Below, one piece after another: positions 7,165-15,800 of a stretch of 28,399 nucleotides of DNA. Under the pieces are notes generated by a model. It saw only the letters and a list, made by a program, of their open reading frames with translations, had not been told where the DNA came from and made no database searches. Made by a program: the position numbers and the translations under genes. Origin of the DNA: Candidatus Heimdallarchaeota archaeon. GTDB lineage: Archaea; Asgardarchaeota; Heimdallarchaeia; Heimdallarchaeales; Kariarchaeaceae. The DNA lies in the NCBI GenBank assembly GCA_029882335.1, contig JAOUKW010000006.1, forward strand, positions 1-28,399. The letters run 5' to 3'. Positions within the stretch are counted from its first letter, which is position 1, and each line of letters opens with the position of its first letter.

Positions 7165-7782
7165 TCAGTTTTCACTTCCAATTAATGGTACAAACCTAAC
7201 TTGCATCAATAATTCTTGCTGTAACTCATTATTTTCATCAAGATAAACTTTACAAAGCCATTCATTATAATTTACCAATAATGGAATGATCATCCATCCG
7301 TCCGGTTTCAATTGTTTAATTAATGGTTCGGGAATTTTTTTTCCAGTTGCAGTAACTAAAATCCTATCAAATTTTTTACCCGGTATTCCCAAGGTACCAT
7401 CTCCATGAATTATCTCCACATTTTGGATTCCACACACTTTCAAATTATTCCGTGAATATTCTACCAATGGTTTATGTCTCTCAATTGAAATAACTATATC
7501 GGGTTCTACAGATTTTGCCAATAATGCAGCACCATATCCAGAACCGGTTCCAATTTCCAACACGTTTATACCCGGTTGAGGATCACAAAGCTCTACAGAA
7601 AGCATTATCCCATACATGTGAATTGCAGAAATTGTTTGGTTCATTGGAATAGCCAACGGTGTATCCTTATATGCATATTTTTTATCCTGTTCCTGAACAA
7701 ATAACTCCCTGGGTATTAAACGAAAAGCATTGAGAACATGTGCATTTAAATGAAGATTCATTTTCTTTAAACGAGAAACCAA
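7165..7782 (-). CDS. pcm: Protein-L-isoaspartate O-methyltransferase
   Basis: PCMT methylates abnormal L-isoaspartyl residues in damaged proteins, which starts their repair. The sequence shows the family blocks in order: IPRELFV (24-30), NQTISAIHMYGIM (48-60) with the substrate-side TIS, and the AdoMet loop EIGTGSGYGAA (76-86), followed by the acidic IERH and the GDGTLGIP block. The start is uncertain. TTG 7782 gives 205 residues, but the frame stays open upstream and typical family members have a few residues before the conserved LxxRLK. ATG 7761 would cut into the first conserved helix. A TATA-like TTTAAATA at 7854-7861 on this strand lies about 70 bases upstream of TTG. The gene is followed by fen. 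Confidence 0.92.
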   Translation of the reverse strand: MVSRLKKMNLHLNAHVLNAFRLIPRELFVQEQDKKYAYKDTPLAIPMNQTISAIHMYGIMLSVELCDPQPGINVLEIGTGSGYGAALLAKSVEPDIVISIERHKPLVEYSRNNLKVCGIQNVEIIHGDGTLGIPGKKFDRILVTATGKKIPEPLIKQLKPDGWMIIPLLVNYNEWLCKVYLDENNELQQELLMQVRFVPLIGSEN

Positions 7783-7850
7783 ACTTTGTACATAGTTTGA
7801 TGGAGTGGTGGCAGAATTTTTAATTATAATCTCCGAATAAATTCCGCATT

Positions 7851-7865
7851 ATGAGTATTTAAACA
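7851..7865. promoter_or_regulatory. Shared bidirectional promoter core between pcm and trm5
   Basis: ATGAGTATTTAAACA contains a near-palindromic TATA core that reads TTTAAATACTC toward pcm and GAGTATTTAAA toward trm5. The plus-strand reading ATGAGTATTTA closely resembles the element in front of the two ABC permeases (ATGAGTATATA). It is the only good TATA candidate in the 170-base divergent interval. Direction of use is inferred. Confidence 0.4.
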
Positions 7866-7940
7866 TTCGTACTTTTGTATTATTAACAATTTTTAATGAG
7901 ATTAAGGAAATAGTGATAACAATTGAAATCAATATTATTA

Positions 7941-7947
7941 GGAGGAG
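7941..7947 (+). promoter_or_regulatory. Strong Shine-Dalgarno site that sets the trm5 start
   Basis: GGAGGAG lies five bases upstream of GTG 7953. If the TTG at 7923 were the start, this near-perfect ribosome binding site would lie within the coding sequence with no purpose. Confidence 0.75.
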
Positions 7948-7952
7948 ATTAT

Positions 7953-8990
7953 GTGCCACTTTCCAGAGGTATCAGAATTGATAAGTTCCATGCATATGAG
8001 GTCATTAAAATTTTGAATCAATATAATATTATAGATCGAAATTACAAAATACACAATATTGATGATTATGTGATAATACCTCTCATTGCAGAAGCAATTA
8101 TAGATCAATTTCCACAGCTTGACTTTCTTGATGATGAGTTTAACTTTGAGGAATACAGTAAAAAACCGGATTCCATTAAAGCGATCTTAAAAGATAAAAT
8201 ACCAGAAGATGAACTCAATAAGTTGACTTTACCTACATCATTTGATCAAATAGGTAACCTTGTAGTAATTGATCTGAAGGAACACCTATACCCGTATAAA
8301 CAGATAATAGGGGCAGCAATTATGGAACTACAACCATCAACAACATCCGTCTTTGGTAAAACAGCCAAAGTTGGTGGTCCATTTAGAATAAGGCAATTAG
8401 AGTTGATTTCGGGGCAAAATAACTCCACCACAATTCATCGAGAATATGGACTAAAAATTTATCTAGATATACGCAAAGTCTATTTTTCACCAAGATTATC
8501 CACAGAACATAAGAGAATTTGTAAATTAGTAAAAGAAAACTCGCTGATACTGGATATGTTTGCAGGAGCAGGTTCCTTTGCCTTACATATTACAAATCAA
8601 AAAATCACATCTGTTATAAGTATTGATATTAACCCATTTGCAAAAGTATGCTTCGAAGAATCGCAGAGATTAAATGTATTACAAGGATATAATGAATTTA
8701 TTGTTGCAGATGCTCGAGACCAAATTTACAAATTCCTACAAAATGGACAAAAATTTAATTACATTATAATGAACCACCCTAGTGGAGCTATTGATTATCT
8801 TGTTGACGCATATAAATTACTCGAGGAGAGAGGTACCTTATTTTTATACTACTTTGCAAATGAAGAAAATATGCTTGACAATTGTAATCAATTGATATCA
8901 GACAGAATAGAGGGTTCTATTACAAAGATACATAAGGTTCGCAGATATTCCCCTGAACAATTTCACATTTGTATAGAGATTACTAAATAA
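7953..8990 (+). CDS. trm5: Trm5-type tRNA (guanine-37-N1) methyltransferase
   Basis: This enzyme methylates N1 of G37 next to the anticodon, which prevents frameshifting and, for tRNA-Phe, is the first step toward wyosine bases. The start is GTG 7953 (345 residues): the Shine-Dalgarno site GGAGGAG is five bases upstream, and the resulting N-terminus, PLSRGIRIDKFHAYEV, fits the Methanocaldococcus Trm5 beginning as I recall it. Visible blocks are the small N-terminal D1 domain, the linker domain with SFDQIGNLVVIDL and KVGGPFRIRQLEL, then VYFSPRLSTEHKRI with the catalytic-side Arg and Glu, the AdoMet loop DMFAGAGSF and the target site MNHPSGAIDYL. The last reads NHPS where NLPK/R is usual; Asn and Pro are kept. 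Whether it also makes a wyosine-pathway methylation (the Trm5a subgroup) cannot be decided. Confidence 0.9.
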   Translation: MPLSRGIRIDKFHAYEVIKILNQYNIIDRNYKIHNIDDYVIIPLIAEAIIDQFPQLDFLDDEFNFEEYSKKPDSIKAILKDKIPEDELNKLTLPTSFDQIGNLVVIDLKEHLYPYKQIIGAAIMELQPSTTSVFGKTAKVGGPFRIRQLELISGQNNSTTIHREYGLKIYLDIRKVYFSPRLSTEHKRICKLVKENSLILDMFAGAGSFALHITNQKITSVISIDINPFAKVCFEESQRLNVLQGYNEFIVADARDQIYKFLQNGQKFNYIIMNHPSGAIDYLVDAYKLLEERGTLFLYYFANEENMLDNCNQLISDRIEGSITKIHKVRRYSPEQFHICIEITK

Positions 8991-9029
8991 ATCAAGCTCA
9001 GATCAGATCGCCCGTCATTAATCATCAAA

Positions 9030-9173
9030 TTACTTCTCTTTAGACTTTGTTTTCGTCATTTCTGAGCAATATCTAATCTTCAACAATCTATTTAATTCTT
9101 GATCTTTGTCTGAGAGTTTTTGATTAAAATAAAGTAAATTCTGAAATAATAAGTAATCCAATATCACATTCAA
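9030..9173 (-). CDS. Possible 47-residue ORF in the trm5-lipid kinase gap
   Basis: In the 220-base gap between trm5 and the lipid kinase, the minus strand has a frame from TTG 9173 to TAA 9030. The peptide reads LNVILDYLLFQNLLYF, then NQKLSDKDQELNRLLKIRY, and ends in a Lys-rich tail. It looks like an amphipathic helix and could be a small protein or the remnant of a longer coiled-coil gene. There is no ATG and no clear Shine-Dalgarno site. It would share the divergent region with the lipid kinase promoter. Low confidence. Confidence 0.25.
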   Translation of the reverse strand: MNVILDYLLFQNLLYFNQKLSDKDQELNRLLKIRYCSEMTKTKSKEK

Positions 9174-9210
9174 CGATTTATTTAAAGAGCTTAATAAAAT
9201 CGATTAAATT

Positions 9211-10137
9211 ATGAATGAAAGGATCAAAATCATCTATAATCCAACTGCAGCAGGTGGAAAATCAGGAAAGATAAAAAAAAAGGTAGTAAAATTGCTTGAC
9301 GAAAAAGAAATTAACTATCAAATAATAGAAACAAATTCTCCTGCTCAGGCAATTCAATTAGCGGAAACTGCCAAAGAAGAAGGCTTTACAATGGTATGCG
9401 CACTCGGTGGAGATGGTACTGTTCATGAAGTGGCAAATGGATCCATACGTGGTAATATTCCATTTTCTGTAATTCCAGCAGGATCAGGTAACGATTTTGC
9501 TATGGGTATAGGATTGAAAACATGGAAAGATGGAATAAACACACTTCTAAATGGTAAAAAAACAAAAATATCGATCATCAAGGCGGGAGATAGATTTTGT
9601 ATCAATGTTTTTGATTCTGGAGCTGGTGCTGCTATAGCCAAACGAGCTTACACGTCAATGAAGTGGTTAAAAGGTCAACTAAAATATACCATACTAACTA
9701 TTCGAGAATTAATTTTTTCACATAAGCCATATCACATTCGTCTAGTAATTGATGGAATAGAAACAGAATACCATATGAATATACTGGCAGTTGGATTTGG
9801 TCAGACATTTGGTTCAGGGATGAGAATTTTACCAAATGCAAGATTCAATCATGATTCATTTCAAATTGCAGTTATTCATTCAGCAGGAAAGTTTAAATTA
9901 CTAAATATTCTACCTAAAGTCATAAAAGGAAAGCATACAACAATTACAAATCATGTAGAGATAAAAACAGGAAAAAAAGTAATTATGGAACCACTTGATG
10001 GTCGAAAAATACTAGGTGAAGCAGAGGGTGAGGTGTATCATGAAGGTGCTATTGAGCTTGAAGTCATCCATGAAGGATTAGAATTAGTTATTCCAAACGA
10101 TTGGGATCTAGAAAATACAAGTTATTTTAATCGCTAA
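9211..10137 (+). CDS. Diacylglycerol-kinase-family lipid kinase (YegS/BmrU-like)
   Basis: The 308-residue protein has the DAGK catalytic domain: NPTAAGGKSGK (10-20) at the N-terminus, the nucleotide-binding ALGGDGTVHEVANG (64-77) and the IPAGSGNDFAMGIG loop (88-101). The C-terminal beta domain ends with an acidic segment containing LDGRKILGEAEGEV. Enzymes of this family phosphorylate the hydroxyl of diacylglycerol, sphingoid bases or related lipids using ATP. In an ether-lipid archaeon the substrate could be a diether glycerol or a polyprenol, but the sequence does not say. Length is normal and the protein is soluble. Its TAA overlaps the convergent neighbour's TAG in CTAA at 10134-10137. Confidence 0.9.
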   Translation: MNERIKIIYNPTAAGGKSGKIKKKVVKLLDEKEINYQIIETNSPAQAIQLAETAKEEGFTMVCALGGDGTVHEVANGSIRGNIPFSVIPAGSGNDFAMGIGLKTWKDGINTLLNGKKTKISIIKAGDRFCINVFDSGAGAAIAKRAYTSMKWLKGQLKYTILTIRELIFSHKPYHIRLVIDGIETEYHMNILAVGFGQTFGSGMRILPNARFNHDSFQIAVIHSAGKFKLLNILPKVIKGKHTTITNHVEIKTGKKVIMEPLDGRKILGEAEGEVYHEGAIELEVIHEGLELVIPNDWDLENTSYFNR

Positions 10138-10775
10138 TTCCATGCTAGGAAACTCTTTCCTCTCATTTTTGGTTCAATATTGTTTTTAATTTTTGATGCA
10201 ATGTCATCCAAAGAAGTCGGAAGAATTATTTGATAATCAGTGACCTTAATTGACTGGATAGTAAATCCGATAGTAAATCGTTGCCCATAACCTTCAGATC
10301 TCATTTTATTATCAACACCGGGATAATTAAAAATTGCATGGATATTATCACCATCTAATTGAAAATCAAAGAAAACAGCATTACATTGACCATTAGAATC
10401 AAGTACAGGCATTTTGAACAATTCAGATAGTGTAATGGTCTTGAAGGGATATTTCCCATGAGATGTTCTTTCCAAATCACTTAATTTACTCTTAATAATT
10501 ACAAATTCATCATCCAGCTTCAATAAATCATTTATTGGAACTAGTTCATCTATATCTTCTCTTTTTCCCATTTCTTCCATTAATTCCTCAAAAAAACCAG
10601 CACCTAGTACAAAATACATCGGAACCAAAGTATCAGGATCTAAAGCTATATCTTCTAGAGAACCAATTTCTACTTCATCTGAATCTAAAAAGGTATATCG
10701 TTTCAATATAGAAAATCTAATTTTTCCTAATACCAACTCAATTCTTCCCTTTCTTTTAATAGTGAATAATAACAT
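10134..10775 (-). CDS. PRC-barrel-like protein of unknown role
   Basis: The 213-residue protein begins at ATG 10775. Residues about 15-50 (KIRFSILKRYTFLDSDEVE, then IGSLEDIALDPDT) and about 120-150 (MPVLDSNGQCNAVFFDFQLDGD) have the pattern of PRC-barrel strands, where a short beta unit reads 'stay the same or change, then G-x-hydrophobic-D'. Two such barrels in one protein would be reasonable. Archaeal PRC-barrel proteins include the CdpB cell-division proteins and RNA-processing factors; I cannot place this one among them. Between the barrels is an acidic helical segment (FFEELMEEMGKREDIDELV). There are no membrane segments. The promoter side contains a striking inverted repeat (10804-10836). 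Confidence 0.6.
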   Translation of the reverse strand: MLLFTIKRKGRIELVLGKIRFSILKRYTFLDSDEVEIGSLEDIALDPDTLVPMYFVLGAGFFEELMEEMGKREDIDELVPINDLLKLDDEFVIIKSKLSDLERTSHGKYPFKTITLSELFKMPVLDSNGQCNAVFFDFQLDGDNIHAIFNYPGVDNKMRSEGYGQRFTIGFTIQSIKVTDYQIILPTSLDDIASKIKNNIEPKMRGKSFLAWN

Positions 10776-10803
10776 TTTATGTTTTCTATTGAGTTATGAC
10801 CTG

Positions 10804-10836
10804 CAATGATTAGATTTCATCTAGAATTAATCATTG
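10804..10836. repeat. 33-bp inverted repeat with perfect 9-bp arms
   Basis: CAATGATTA (10804-10812) and TAATCATTG (10828-10836) are exact reverse complements around a 15-base centre that holds a smaller pair AGAT/ATCT. It lies 29 bases upstream of the start of the PRC-barrel-like gene and about 130 bases beyond the end of the ABC cluster, both on the minus strand. It could be an operator for the former, or a transcript-end hairpin for the latter; there is no following T run on the minus strand, which favours a regulatory site. Confidence 0.5.
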
Positions 10837-10964
10837 TTTGATTACAGTGATTTCAAATAATTAGACCTAAAATACGATAAGTTTTGGTACGACAAAAATA
10901 GTAATATTAAATTATTATCTTAATATAAATTCATATACATATTAAAATAGATTCACGAAAAAAA

Positions 10965-11756
10965 TCAATTTACGACGGTGGAATCACCATCTTGTTCATA
11001 TGTTTTTGTAACTGTACTTGGATTACCAAGCGGATCAAAGGCTTCGTAATTACCATCAAAAATCCTATCGCTAATTATCATACCATCAGATATCGTTAAC
11101 ACTCTCATTCCTTCTCTTAACATACCAACATCATGCGTAACCATAATAATAGTAGGTTTCCAATCAAGTTCATTAAATGAATCCATTCCTCGATTCAATG
11201 CCCATAACATATCAATGATTTCTTTTCCTTTTGTACTATCTAGATCTCCAGTTGGTTCATCAGCGATAATAAGTGAGGCTTTATTAGCAAACGCCCTTGC
11301 AATACCTACTCTTTGTCTTTCACCACCAGATAATTCATTTGGATAATGAGCAGCTCTCTCACGCAATCCAACCATAGTTAGTACCTTTAAAGCCCATTCT
11401 CTCCTTTCAGATCGTTTTTGTCCTGCAATTAGAAGCGGTAATTCCACATTATCCAGTGCAGTCATTGCATCCATCAAGTGAAAATGCTGAAATACAATTC
11501 CTACTTCAGTTCGTCGCATAATTGCTAACTCATCCTCACTTAAATTTCCGAGATCTTTTTCTTTGTAAAGGATATGTCCTTTTGTTGGTTGTTCTAATCC
11601 ACCTAATAAAGATAGTAATGTAGACTTACCGGACCCAGATTTACCGAGAATCGCTAAAAATTCCCCTTGATCTACATGAAGTGTTATTCCTCTAATCGCG
11701 TTAACACGAGTGTCTCCAATACCATATTCTTTTTCAACTGCTTTTAATTCTATCAT
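10965..11756 (-). CDS. MacB/LolD-type ABC transporter ATPase, last gene of the cluster
   Basis: The 263-residue protein starts at ATG 11756, with GGTGAG (11761-11766) four bases upstream; the TTG at 11768 gives a longer frame without support. Walker A GKSGSGKST (38-46), Q-loop Q90, signature LSGGERQR (142-149), Walker B LIIADEP (162-168) with DLDS, and switch His208 are all intact, so it should hydrolyse ATP. The class is the one that drives FtsX/MacB-like permeases, which transmit force across the membrane or extrude substrates rather than importing them. An insertion near 190-200 (MDSFNELDW) precedes the last beta strand. It is the last of four genes, 36 bp after the other ATPase. The substrate is unknown. 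Confidence 0.93.
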   Translation of the reverse strand: MIELKAVEKEYGIGDTRVNAIRGITLHVDQGEFLAILGKSGSGKSTLLSLLGGLEQPTKGHILYKEKDLGNLSEDELAIMRRTEVGIVFQHFHLMDAMTALDNVELPLLIAGQKRSERREWALKVLTMVGLRERAAHYPNELSGGERQRVGIARAFANKASLIIADEPTGDLDSTKGKEIIDMLWALNRGMDSFNELDWKPTIIMVTHDVGMLREGMRVLTISDGMIISDRIFDGNYEAFDPLGNPSTVTKTYEQDGDSTVVN

Positions 11757-11760
11757 GATG

Positions 11761-11766
11761 CTCACC
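11761..11766 (-). promoter_or_regulatory. Shine-Dalgarno site of the second ABC ATPase
   Basis: The minus strand reads GGTGAG, four bases before ATG 11756. It makes the ATG the preferred start over the upstream TTG (11768) and GTG (11765). Confidence 0.6.
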
Positions 11767-11792
11767 AAATAATAATCATGAGATGTAGAGTA

Positions 11793-12698
11793 CTATAATT
11801 CATGTTCCACACCTTCAATATAAACCCTTCCTGATTCCGTATCTTCAATAAACCGAATATATCGACCAAAATGATATTTTTGACGTAAGTGAGAAGGAAT
11901 TCTTACTTTTCCAAATTGATCAACAACTGCAACTTCTTCTCTCTCTGCTGTCCTCCAATCAGTCGAATCTAATTTAGATCTTGAACGACGTAATCCTGCA
12001 ATAGAACCATCTAGAATATTGTAAGATTGATGAGTTAATCGTTCAAATCTATTATCATGAGTTACTACTACTATTGTTAAACCAAGGTCGGCATTTAATT
12101 GCTTCAGATAATCAATTATCTCCATAGTTGTCTCTGAATCTAGCTCACCCGTGGGTTCATCTGCTAGTAAGACCTTAGGTTTGTTAGCCAAAGCAACAGA
12201 TAATGATGCCCTTTGAGCCTCACCACCAGATAATTGTCCGAGTTTATGATTCATCCGATTACCAAGACCTACGGATTTTAAGAGTTCCTTCGCTCGGGTT
12301 ATTCTTTCTTGACGAGGATAACCAGAAACCTCCATAGAAAAGGTGATATTTTCAAGCGCGGTTAAATTAGGTAGAAGATTTCTTTCTGGTAATTGCCAGA
12401 GAAATCCAACAACATTTCGACGATAAGTATCCAATCCATGGTCATCTAAATCATTCAATAACATATTATCAACAGTTACTGAACCAGTAGATGGAAAAGT
12501 CATTCCACCTAGGATATTAAGCAAAGTAGATTTACCTGCACCAGATGGACCGATAATTGCAGTTATAGAACCTTGTGAAATTGTAAGATCAATCCCTCGT
12601 AATGCTTGAAATTTTATATTACTTGCTGGATCTTTATAATTCTTTGTGACTTGATTTAAGTGTATAAAATCACTCTCTAAAAATTCTGAATCTTTCAT
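11793..12698 (-). CDS. ABC transporter ATPase with AbrB-like C-terminal domain
   Basis: Residues 1-235 form a complete MacB/LolD-type ATPase: Walker A GPSGAGKST (50-58), WQ at 101-102 in the Q-loop, signature LSGGEAQR (156-163), Walker B VLLADEP (176-182) followed by ELDS, and His214. Residues about 255-296 (VAVVDQFGKVRIPSHLRQKY, then GRYIRFIE) look like an AbrB/SpoVT swapped-hairpin module, usually a DNA-binding or dimerisation unit. A basic linker RRSRSK joins them. Comparable C-terminal extensions occur, to my knowledge, on some bacterial ABC ATPases of this class. The module may dimerise the ATPase or bind its partner; DNA binding is possible but unproven. It differs clearly from the other ATPase in the cluster, so the two may form a heterodimer or each serve one permease. 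Confidence 0.9.
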   Translation of the reverse strand: MKDSEFLESDFIHLNQVTKNYKDPASNIKFQALRGIDLTISQGSITAIIGPSGAGKSTLLNILGGMTFPSTGSVTVDNMLLNDLDDHGLDTYRRNVVGFLWQLPERNLLPNLTALENITFSMEVSGYPRQERITRAKELLKSVGLGNRMNHKLGQLSGGEAQRASLSVALANKPKVLLADEPTGELDSETTMEIIDYLKQLNADLGLTIVVVTHDNRFERLTHQSYNILDGSIAGLRRSRSKLDSTDWRTAEREEVAVVDQFGKVRIPSHLRQKYHFGRYIRFIEDTESGRVYIEGVEHEL

Positions 12699-12745
12699 CC
12701 CATATTGAATAGTAAATCACCTTTTTTTTAATGTAAACAAACACC

Positions 12746-12763
12746 AATAAATACCCATTTAAA
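12746..12763 (-). promoter_or_regulatory. Promoter-like element before the AbrB-tailed ATPase
   Basis: The minus strand reads TTTAAATGGGTATTTATT, similar to the elements before both permeases. Its TATA-like part is about 52 bases from the start codon, and GGTGATT lies between them. Confidence 0.4.
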
Positions 12764-12801
12764 TTATAATTTAAAAATTCATAATTTCTAAATATTAAAT
12801 T

Positions 12802-15800
12802 CTAATCCCCACGTAAGATACTACCAGTTTGTCGATTAGCAAGCCTTTTTGATGGAAGACCTGAACCTACAATTGAAAATATAATTAATATACCAATAAA
12901 TCCAAACATTAATGCCCAATTTATTATTAATTTAAAAGGTGGTATTTGGTAGCTAAATCCAATATTATTCAAAATATAAAATAACATGTGTGAAGAGAAA
13001 AGACCAGCAAATAATCCCATAAATACCGCAGAAAATAGCAATATCAGCGATTCTAATAGAAGCATCTGGAATATCTGATTACTAATAAGACCTAATGCCC
13101 GATATACACCAATTTCCCTTTTTCTCTCGGAAATTGTAATAAATGAAAAATAGGTTATTGCAATAATACAAATTAATACGGTGATTATTAATAAATTTTG
13201 CATTGAAGCCAAAATCATCTTAGAAAATGGATCGTCCAAACTCTGTGATACTTGTTCATCAACAGAGGTGATCCAAGGTTGATATAAGGAGGAATTGAAT
13301 TTAGAGATTAATTCTTCTTTGACCATTGTCGCATTCACACCTTCTTCCAATTTGAGATATACACTTTCAGTTATTGTAAAATCAGATTCCCCATCTACAT
13401 TAGAATACATTTGAAATAAAGACCCTGCAGTATCAATGGAGGTCAATATCCCTACTGAACCATAATAATAATTATCATCTTCAAATTCATGAGGAATCAT
13501 TGTTACTAAATTAGGAAAATATTTGAATGATTCTTCTACACTCAAGCTAATTCTATAACTATAACCGTTTGATAATATTAAATAATCATCTATGTTATTT
13601 AACCTTATAATATCACTTTGCATAGCAATAGTTCGGTCACCTTTCACAGATTCTACTATCGTTTCTAATGACGATTCAGCATAATCATCATTCCAAAACG
13701 CAGTTTCGACAAAACTATCAGGATCGATTCCTAAAATTATAGTCTCAGTATCAGAAATATCATTGCTATACTGCCATGGATTAATAACACCTCTTACTAC
13801 CATACTATAAGATACAATACCCTCGGTTTCTTCTATAAATTGGGATAAGTGGGGATCACTCTGATTAATTCCATTTAATACCATATCAGCACCAATGTCA
13901 TAATACTGCTTTTCCTCTGTATAACTCATAAACGTATCTGGAATTACAATTCCGATAGTGGAGCACATCAAACCAAACATCATGAGAGTTACAAGTTTTG
14001 ATGATGAAAATCGATTCTTACCCATATTCTTAGTTGATAATGCAATAATTCCACCTTCCTTATTCCATATATAATCCGATGCAATCCCAATTGCATTCGA
14101 AAAATACCTCGAAACAACTAATGGAGCAAAGAGAATGAAAATAAACAACATGTAGATACCGATCACCTGAAGGACAATATCAAAAATTTCATTCACCTCT
14201 ACAGGGATTATTCTAATATAAATTAGATAAACAAGACTTGTACCAAATCCAATCAAATCCAAATAATATCTTTGCCAAAATGGAGGTCTCTTCTCAATAA
14301 AAACCTCTGCAGAATCAACACTTGTCTTTGATAGAGCACGAATTGATGCTATATTTAGATTAAATGCCAAAATCATAGACATGAAAGGTAATTTCCAGTA
14401 AAAATCCGTGGGAATAACTAACGGAATCGGAGAGGCGTCGAATTCAAGCAAGCCACTTGATTTTAAACTTAGTATCGTCCAAGGTATACTCATAATCAAA
14501 CCGGTTATTAAGGCCAAGATTGAACCAAATATAACCTCGGATATCATGGTAATTGTAGCTTGTTCTGTTGAAATACCTCTAATTTTCATTATGGCAACTA
14601 ACCGAGATTTTCTACTCTCAACTAAGCTTAATGAAAAATATACCAAATACATAGATATTATCAATAATGGTCCAGATACTAATAACATGGTTAATTTTAA
14701 ACCCACAACATAGAATTCATAATTCATAATATTACTCAATAATGGGCTGTACACACCTAGGTAATTCCCTTCTTGAACATCTTGTTGATACAAATCCCTT
14801 TCAGCATCTAATACTAAACGCCTCAATCTTTTTTTATATTCATCCAAATTAATTGTATGTAAATCAGGGATCTCTGCTATTATGAATAATCTAAATGAGG
14901 AAGAACCATCATTATATCCACCTCGAGAATCAATTACTTCGGAGTATTCATTCAATATATGCTCTAAATGAGTCCTATTAGTTATATACATATTTTCTCC
15001 AATATAAATCCCAAAAGGGTTGTTCCATAATTCATTTTCATTAAAATATATGTCATCTTGTTGTGTAGTTTTCCATATTCTATCGACAGGTATGGAAAAT
15101 GAAATATTTTGGGTCATATCATTATTAGGTATGACACCAAGTCCGTTATTATAAATATAATCGGTATCTAAATCACAATCAGGATCAAAAATTGCCAGAT
15201 TTAGAGATTCGTTAAACACTAAACTCTTATCAAAAGAAGGAAATTGATATAAAAATTGGAAAAAATTGTCATTCCATTCATATAAATTAATTGAAGTAGA
15301 TTCAGTATATTCATCATCCATTGAATTCAACACTACAGGTATAGAATGACGAAAATTAACAAAAGATTCCAAATATTCGAAATTATGAGAATTCAATAAG
15401 TTAATCGCACTATGTTCAAGATCACCAATCATACTATTTAATTCAGCGAATTGTAAATCGATATGTCCTTCATAAGTTAAAATGTAATTATCCTGTGAAT
15501 CAGCAACCATTTCAGTAAATATCTGTTGATCATATGACCCAGATACCAATACTATCTGTGCTAATATAATGGTTGAAAATATTAAACCCAATATTGCCGC
15601 CACAATAAATAATTTGTTGATTTTTAAAAATTTATAGATAATTTTAGTTAAATCTTTTGAATTCAATTCTCTTCGAAACGACGTTGATTGAATGATCTTT
15701 TTCAATAACAATATTACTGTAAAAAAACCAAAAAAGCCAATCACGTATAAGAAAAATTTACCATCAAATAATAAAAACATAAGATAGAAATTTATGGTAA

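Noticed and set aside
14408..14713. 101-codon plus-strand frame inside permease A
   Set aside because: Complement of membrane-helix codons, a common source of long shadow frames.
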